This document shows, one piece after another, positions 60,005 to 64,000 of a stretch of 64,000 bases of DNA. This DNA is from Thysanoteuthis rhombus. Lineage: Eukaryota > Mollusca > Cephalopoda > Oegopsida > Thysanoteuthidae. Both the position numbers and the translations under genes were made by a program. Location: the NCBI GenBank assembly GCA_963457665.1, contig OY735213.1:56612293-56676292 (forward strand), in the 5' to 3' direction. Positions within the stretch are counted from its first letter, which is position 1; every line of letters begins with the position of its first letter. The notes under the pieces were generated by a model. The model was not told the origin of the DNA and made no database searches. It saw only the letters and a program-made list of their open reading frames with translations.

Positions 60005-60285
60005 CAGAGTGAGGGTTGAATCATGCTCAACCTTGCATGAAGAGGTCATAAGATGGCATAATATATTAGAGAAGAGACAGGAGCCTGGAACATCATAGAA
60101 ACTATTATAAAACTCAAATGGCAATGGGCTGGACATGTTACTAGAATGACAGATAACCGCTGGACATCACGACTCACAGCATGGATGCCCAGTGATCAGT
60201 TGCGAGGGGTTGATGAGCTAGATAAATCTTGGGGAAGGTCTATGTCCAACGATGGACACAGACTGCTGCTGACGATGATGATTGT
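60005..60285 (+). mobile_element. Non-LTR retrotransposon tail, copy 8
   Basis: Encodes 'IIETIIKLKWQWAGHVTRMT' and then DNRWTSRLTAWMPSDQLRG. It then jumps by deletion to 'CTTGGGGAAGGTCTATGTCC' and ends in a GATGATGATT tail. The tail domain is cleaner than in other copies up to the deletion. Confidence 0.87.
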
Positions 60286-61445
60286 GATGAATGAGGGGTT
60301 CAAATAGTGCCCCCCCCCAGCTAGGCCTCTGCTTAAAGTCATCTGATCTCATATTGCACTCAGCAAAGAATGGAGGAGACGGAAGATTGAGCGGACAGCA
60401 GTTAGCAGAAGGAGTGGGGGGGGGCAGGGGATATTGAGAGACAAACAGAGACGGATCTTCTATGATGAGACAGCTCTGGCAGGAAATAAATTTGGGATTA
60501 TTGGATTGGTGCTCAATGTTTTGTTCTGAAGATAACACCTCAAAACATACGGATGAACGCGGGTGGCCCCTGCCACTTCATAGGGCGGGGGGGGGGGCAC
60601 AAAAGGATATGTTCAGCAAAGACTTACTCTTTATTTCTGATTCCAAAAATAAAATGAGGTTCATAAACTAAGTTATAGATGAGTTTGGGGAAGATCTGGG
60701 AAGAATCCTTTTTCTTTTTTATGGTTAGCCACTCTCAACTTGTGATCTATAAATTGTCAGCACGTGACAATTATTTTGTTCTTTGTTTAGTATAGTAATA
60801 AAGATATTTAACAAATTCTGGAATTTTTATTTTTCACAGAGATCTGTTTGAGTTGATAAAATAATCATTGTAAATGAGTAGATTAAATCAGATGATATAC
60901 TTTTCTGGGGGCGGGGGACAAATGCAACCCCTTATGGATGCCCATGCAGGTGAAGGAAATTCTTGTGTAAGTCCAAAAGATTTGGGGGGGAAGAGAGAAA
61001 AAGAAAAAGAGAAACATGTTTGAATAATTTTGATTTGCATAAAACTATTTTTCCTTATGGTCAACTTAATATACAAATATGTATAATAATTGTTCTACAG
61101 TAGTTAATATGTACCTGGGTTTTTTTTTAGCTCAAAATTTTCAAAAAAGATGTATTATATTTATAATATATGGTGAAATACTGTACTTTCCAAAGAGACC
61201 TCATAAAATAAGGTTTATGTCTGTACATTCAAATGTCATGAAATTTATTCTTAAGGCTTCTCTTAATTGACATTGTTTTTTTTCCTTCAAACCGTCCAAA
61301 ATGTGAAAGGATCCATTTTGAAATCCAGTCTGAAACACTTCATTTATTTATTGAGCCATTCACACATTTCTCAATTTCCGTTTTTAGCTTTGGGCAATAA
61401 CCTTCATGATGAACTAAATATTTTTTTCTTCTCTTTTTCTTCCAG
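60286..61445. other. Unassigned DNA with G/C homopolymer runs
   Basis: C9 at about 60311, G9-G10 runs at about 60417 and 60587, and 'GGGGGCGGGGGACAAATGC' at 60906. The 106-codon minus frame at 60218-60538 overlaps LINE copy 8 and the C/G runs and is rejected. No gene is recognised. Confidence 0.35.
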
Positions 61446-61582
61446 AGAATCTTGAGTACATCTCAAGAAGGGAAGCACTCAAGATAGACCATCCACAAGC
61501 CCTGCCTCTATGTCTAACAATGGACTTTCAAAAAGCTCATGATGATAATAATAATGACAACTCAAGAGAAAGGAGGATATGA
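61446..61582 (+). CDS. Possible 3'-terminal coding exon (gene unidentified)
   Basis: A very strong acceptor (a 25-bp T/C tract ending in CTTCCAG at 61445) is followed by a 44-codon frame read after two bases: NLEYISRREALKIDHPQALP and on to NSRERRI, TGA at 61580-61582. An alternative frame from 61456 (GSTQDRPSTSPASMSNNGLS..., TGA at 61540) also looks protein-like but has a stop close to the acceptor. A possible AATAAA is at 61768-61773. No family is recognised. Confidence 0.33.
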
Positions 61583-62265
61583 GAAATGTTGTCTGCCAAC
61601 CTTTAAAAGTGAAGAGAGTTAATATTAAACAGAATTTTATGAACTGGCACAATGTTCTCAGATAAAGGAAGAGGCAAAAATGCAAGTGTATGTGTTGGGT
61701 GGGGGATTTTAAGTATCAGATATGTGATGTAAAGCTAAACATTCGAGGTCTCCACAGTAGATCATGAAATAAAAGTTTTCTAATAAACAAAAGAAATATT
61801 TCCAAGGAATCTGAATAACACTATCATAGTGTATAGGCATGTGCATTTTAGAAAACCAATTTTATCATTATTATTATACAAAAGCAGAATAAAACCATAA
61901 TCCTTGATTTACATGAAATCAAGACAAAATTTCAAACCTAGAAGATTCTTGAAGAACAAAAGCATTATGGGTGAAAAAAAAAAAAAGGAAAAATGGGATT
62001 TGTTTAGATGGTTTCATGAAATGTGTGCTTACACTAACCTTACATTTCTTCAAATTCATAGAAGCTGATAAACAAAATAGGGTGGAGAAGATTAGAGAAA
62101 ATAAAACTAAATAAAAATGAAGTAGAATAGATATAGCTTCATATCTTGAAAAATTTTGTAGAAAAAAATCCCAACTACTGTCTTTCTTAGATGGTAATCT
62201 TATGTTTCAATCAATATTGGAACATAATTATATCGATAGGTTGATAGCTTGTTTGTTCCCATTTA

Positions 62266-62266
<1 letters not shown>
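61583..62266. other. Unassigned DNA (possible 3' UTR to about 61795)
   Basis: AATAAA at 61768-61773 could serve the exon at 61446. The rest is featureless. Confidence 0.3.

Positions 62267-62298
<32 letters not shown>
62267..62298 (+). repeat. (CA)n microsatellite
   Basis: About 32 bp of CA, then an A-rich run. Confidence 0.95.
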
Positions 62299-62302
<4 letters not shown>

Positions 62303-62559
62303 AACAAAAAAAAAAAAGGAAAAAAAAAAGGAACTTGTGAAAAGCTTGGTGTTGAAAACATCAATGATTTTTATTAACAAGAACCAAATGTTCAAAGATG
62401 CATCCACCATCAGTGGTAATACTTGTAGAATGAGGAGTAGGAAGAGTAAGTAGTTTTTCTTAGTGTCGATGGATTCTCATACTTGTAAGATATTGTGATA
62501 TGGAAAAATTACAAGAGTATATTTTTCAATAGAAATCTTGTGGCCATTTTTGGCTTTTT

Positions 62560-62640
62560 TAAATTACAAAAATACTGAACTTGTTCATTCTATTATGACA
62601 TCATAGCAGTTGGTTAATGACATCACACTCTTCACACGAA
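62560..62640. repeat. R3-like fragment
   Basis: 'TATTATGACATCATAGCAG' and 'TTGGTTAATGACATCAC' match the paired CRE-like region of R3. It abuts LINE copy 9. Confidence 0.45.
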
Positions 62641-62785
62641 AATGAGGCTGGCAGAATACAAGATGGAGAGACAAACTAGGCAAGTTTAGAAAGTATTGGC
62701 TCTGTGACACCCATTATAGAGGTCTGATGAATCCTGGGGAAATTTTTTGTCCAATGACAGACGATAAAAGACTGATGATGGTAAT
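62641..62785 (+). mobile_element. Non-LTR retrotransposon tail, copy 9
   Basis: 'GGCTGGCAGAATACAAGATG', 'AAGTTTAGAAAGTATTGGCT', 'GGTCTGATGAATCCTGGGG' and a 'GACTGATGATGG' end. 5'-truncated. Confidence 0.85.
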
Positions 62786-62804
62786 TTTGAACCTTTTTCA
62801 GATA

Positions 62805-62945
62805 ATTTTAGGTGAAAGATATGTTTTTCCAAAGATAATTTTTGTAGATGATTAGTTCTGATACATGTGCAGGCTACAGTGATTCCTTTATGCATGGTAC
62901 AGATATCTGATAAGAGTTTGATTGAAACAGTATTTTTCAAGGTTA
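62805..62945 (-). mobile_element. TACAGGRTAT MITE (family M), end fragment
   Basis: 'TCCAAAGATAATTTTTGTAG', 'ATGATTAGTTCTGATACATG' and 'ATGCATGGTACAGATATCTG' match the part of 53046-53462 next to its right end. Confidence 0.65.
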
Positions 62946-64000
62946 AATTAGCTTTATCATACTTTGATATATAGGTTCACTAAAGGTTTGCTACGATGGT
63001 TCTGTAACCCAATCAAGTCTGGAGGTGTCAAGAGAAATTTGGAATTCATCTAGTTGCTGTGTCAGTTATTATCCATTTATCTTTCACTCGTTCTAGTTTT
63101 AATTAATATATTGTATATGCCTGTGTATGAGTCAACCCCAAAACTAAGGTGTTAATTCAAGTTTAATCCAATATTCATTGGATAAACTGGCTCTTCTTCA
63201 CACAGGTTTTGAAAATTTGGAAACTCAAGGATCCTTCCAATAAAATGAAATATTTTGATAGGCCCCAATTGCTAGCATTTAGTTTTTAGAATTTAATCAA
63301 TGAAGTACAATAATAAACTATTTTTGACCATTAAAAATCATATCTATTCTAAATAGATTATATTTATTTGAATACTAATAAATGGTACAGGTCTAAGAAT
63401 AACAGTTATGTTTTTTTTATTTGATAGCTGTGTGATAGATGAAGACGCCATAAGATTTACAAGGTCAGGTTTAGTTGGAACACTGCTGCAAACCCCCAAG
63501 CATTATTTGTCAGACTACCAACGGTCCACAAAACCCAGTTTCAAAACCAATATTAAGCAGCATTGAGTGTCAAGTTCATAGAGTCTCTAAACAGACTAAT
63601 ACGACCTATTAGGAAGAATACACAATACTTATATACCGGTATATATGATACATCTAATATTGATTTAATACAAATTTCTGAAGCTACAGAAATCCTGTAT
63701 CTTCTGAGAATTTATAGTAGACATTTGATAAAAATTTGATTATTACAGCCTTCTTTTAGGCTTAATTAACCCAACCCTATTTATCAAGGATCCAACTGTA
63801 TGGATTTCTTTATGAACTTGCAGATATGGGGAATAAATAGAACCTGCAATATACTTTGGGCCCTCTAAGTTTTGAATGTACAGATACAGTCAATATAGAA
63901 TGAGGAGCTTAAGATGACAAGAGTTAAAGGATTATTTTGAAAATCCCACAATTCACGCACGTGCGTGCAAGGCCTGAACGAGATAATTGTTCTGTCAGAG
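62946..64000. other. Unassigned DNA
   Basis: No gene or element is recognised. A palindromic 'CACGCACGTGCGTG' lies at about 63954. Confidence 0.35.

Noticed and set aside
60218..60538. 106-codon minus-strand frame
   Set aside because: It overlaps a plus-strand LINE tail and C/G homopolymers and is best read as a shadow.
1..64000. CRISPR arrays, rRNA genes, bacterial operons, ribosome binding sites
   Set aside because: None were seen. Repeats here lack regular unique spacers and the DNA has eukaryotic character throughout.

Overview
The window looks like about 64 kb of animal nuclear DNA: AT-rich, with long intron-like or intergenic stretches, many simple repeats, and dozens of decayed transposable-element copies. 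I found no intact gene, rRNA, CRISPR array or bacterial feature. The repeat types fit an invertebrate with a large, methylated genome: 5'-truncated non-LTR copies with GAT-rich tails, tRNA-derived SINEs, hAT, mariner and pogo-like MITEs, and foldback elements with a 'GGCCATAGAATGG' core. A mollusc, perhaps a cephalopod, is my guess. That is inference, not something the sequence proves.

Layout. At 0-9 kb there is mostly unassigned AT-rich DNA, a mariner transposase relic (4326-4700), a foldback element (5128-5255) and two minus-strand LINE tails (7515-7800, 8650-9025). At 9-17.5 kb lie several small repeat families, two hAT MITEs and a polyadenylated retrocopy (16430-16604). At 17.5-28 kb there are more LINE, MITE and SINE copies, old tandem duplications and an 893-bp element with mariner-like ends (26191-27083). 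At 28-44 kb, two stretches (about 28.9-30.4 and 39-43.3 kb) keep noticeably more CpG than the rest. The best protein-coding exon candidate is on the minus strand at 38365-38420. At 44.5-46.2 kb there is a striking purine-rich minisatellite of roughly fifty 24-32 bp units, with a 24-bp inverted repeat just before it. At 46-64 kb there are further MITEs and six LINE tails, a hAT element with a perfect 8-bp target-site duplication (56806-57133), a tRNA-headed SINE (58278-58655) and a possible plus-strand terminal exon (61446).

How the parts relate. The window is best read as mainly intronic or intergenic DNA. Five weak-to-moderate minus-strand exon candidates (43025, 40023, 38365, 18959, 10570) have mutually compatible splice phases, so they may belong to one long minus-strand gene of unknown identity. 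Candidate plus-strand terminal exons at 3451, 47124 and 61446 are less certain. The long open frames in the 44.5-46.2 kb array are artefacts of a repeat that has no stop codons on either strand.
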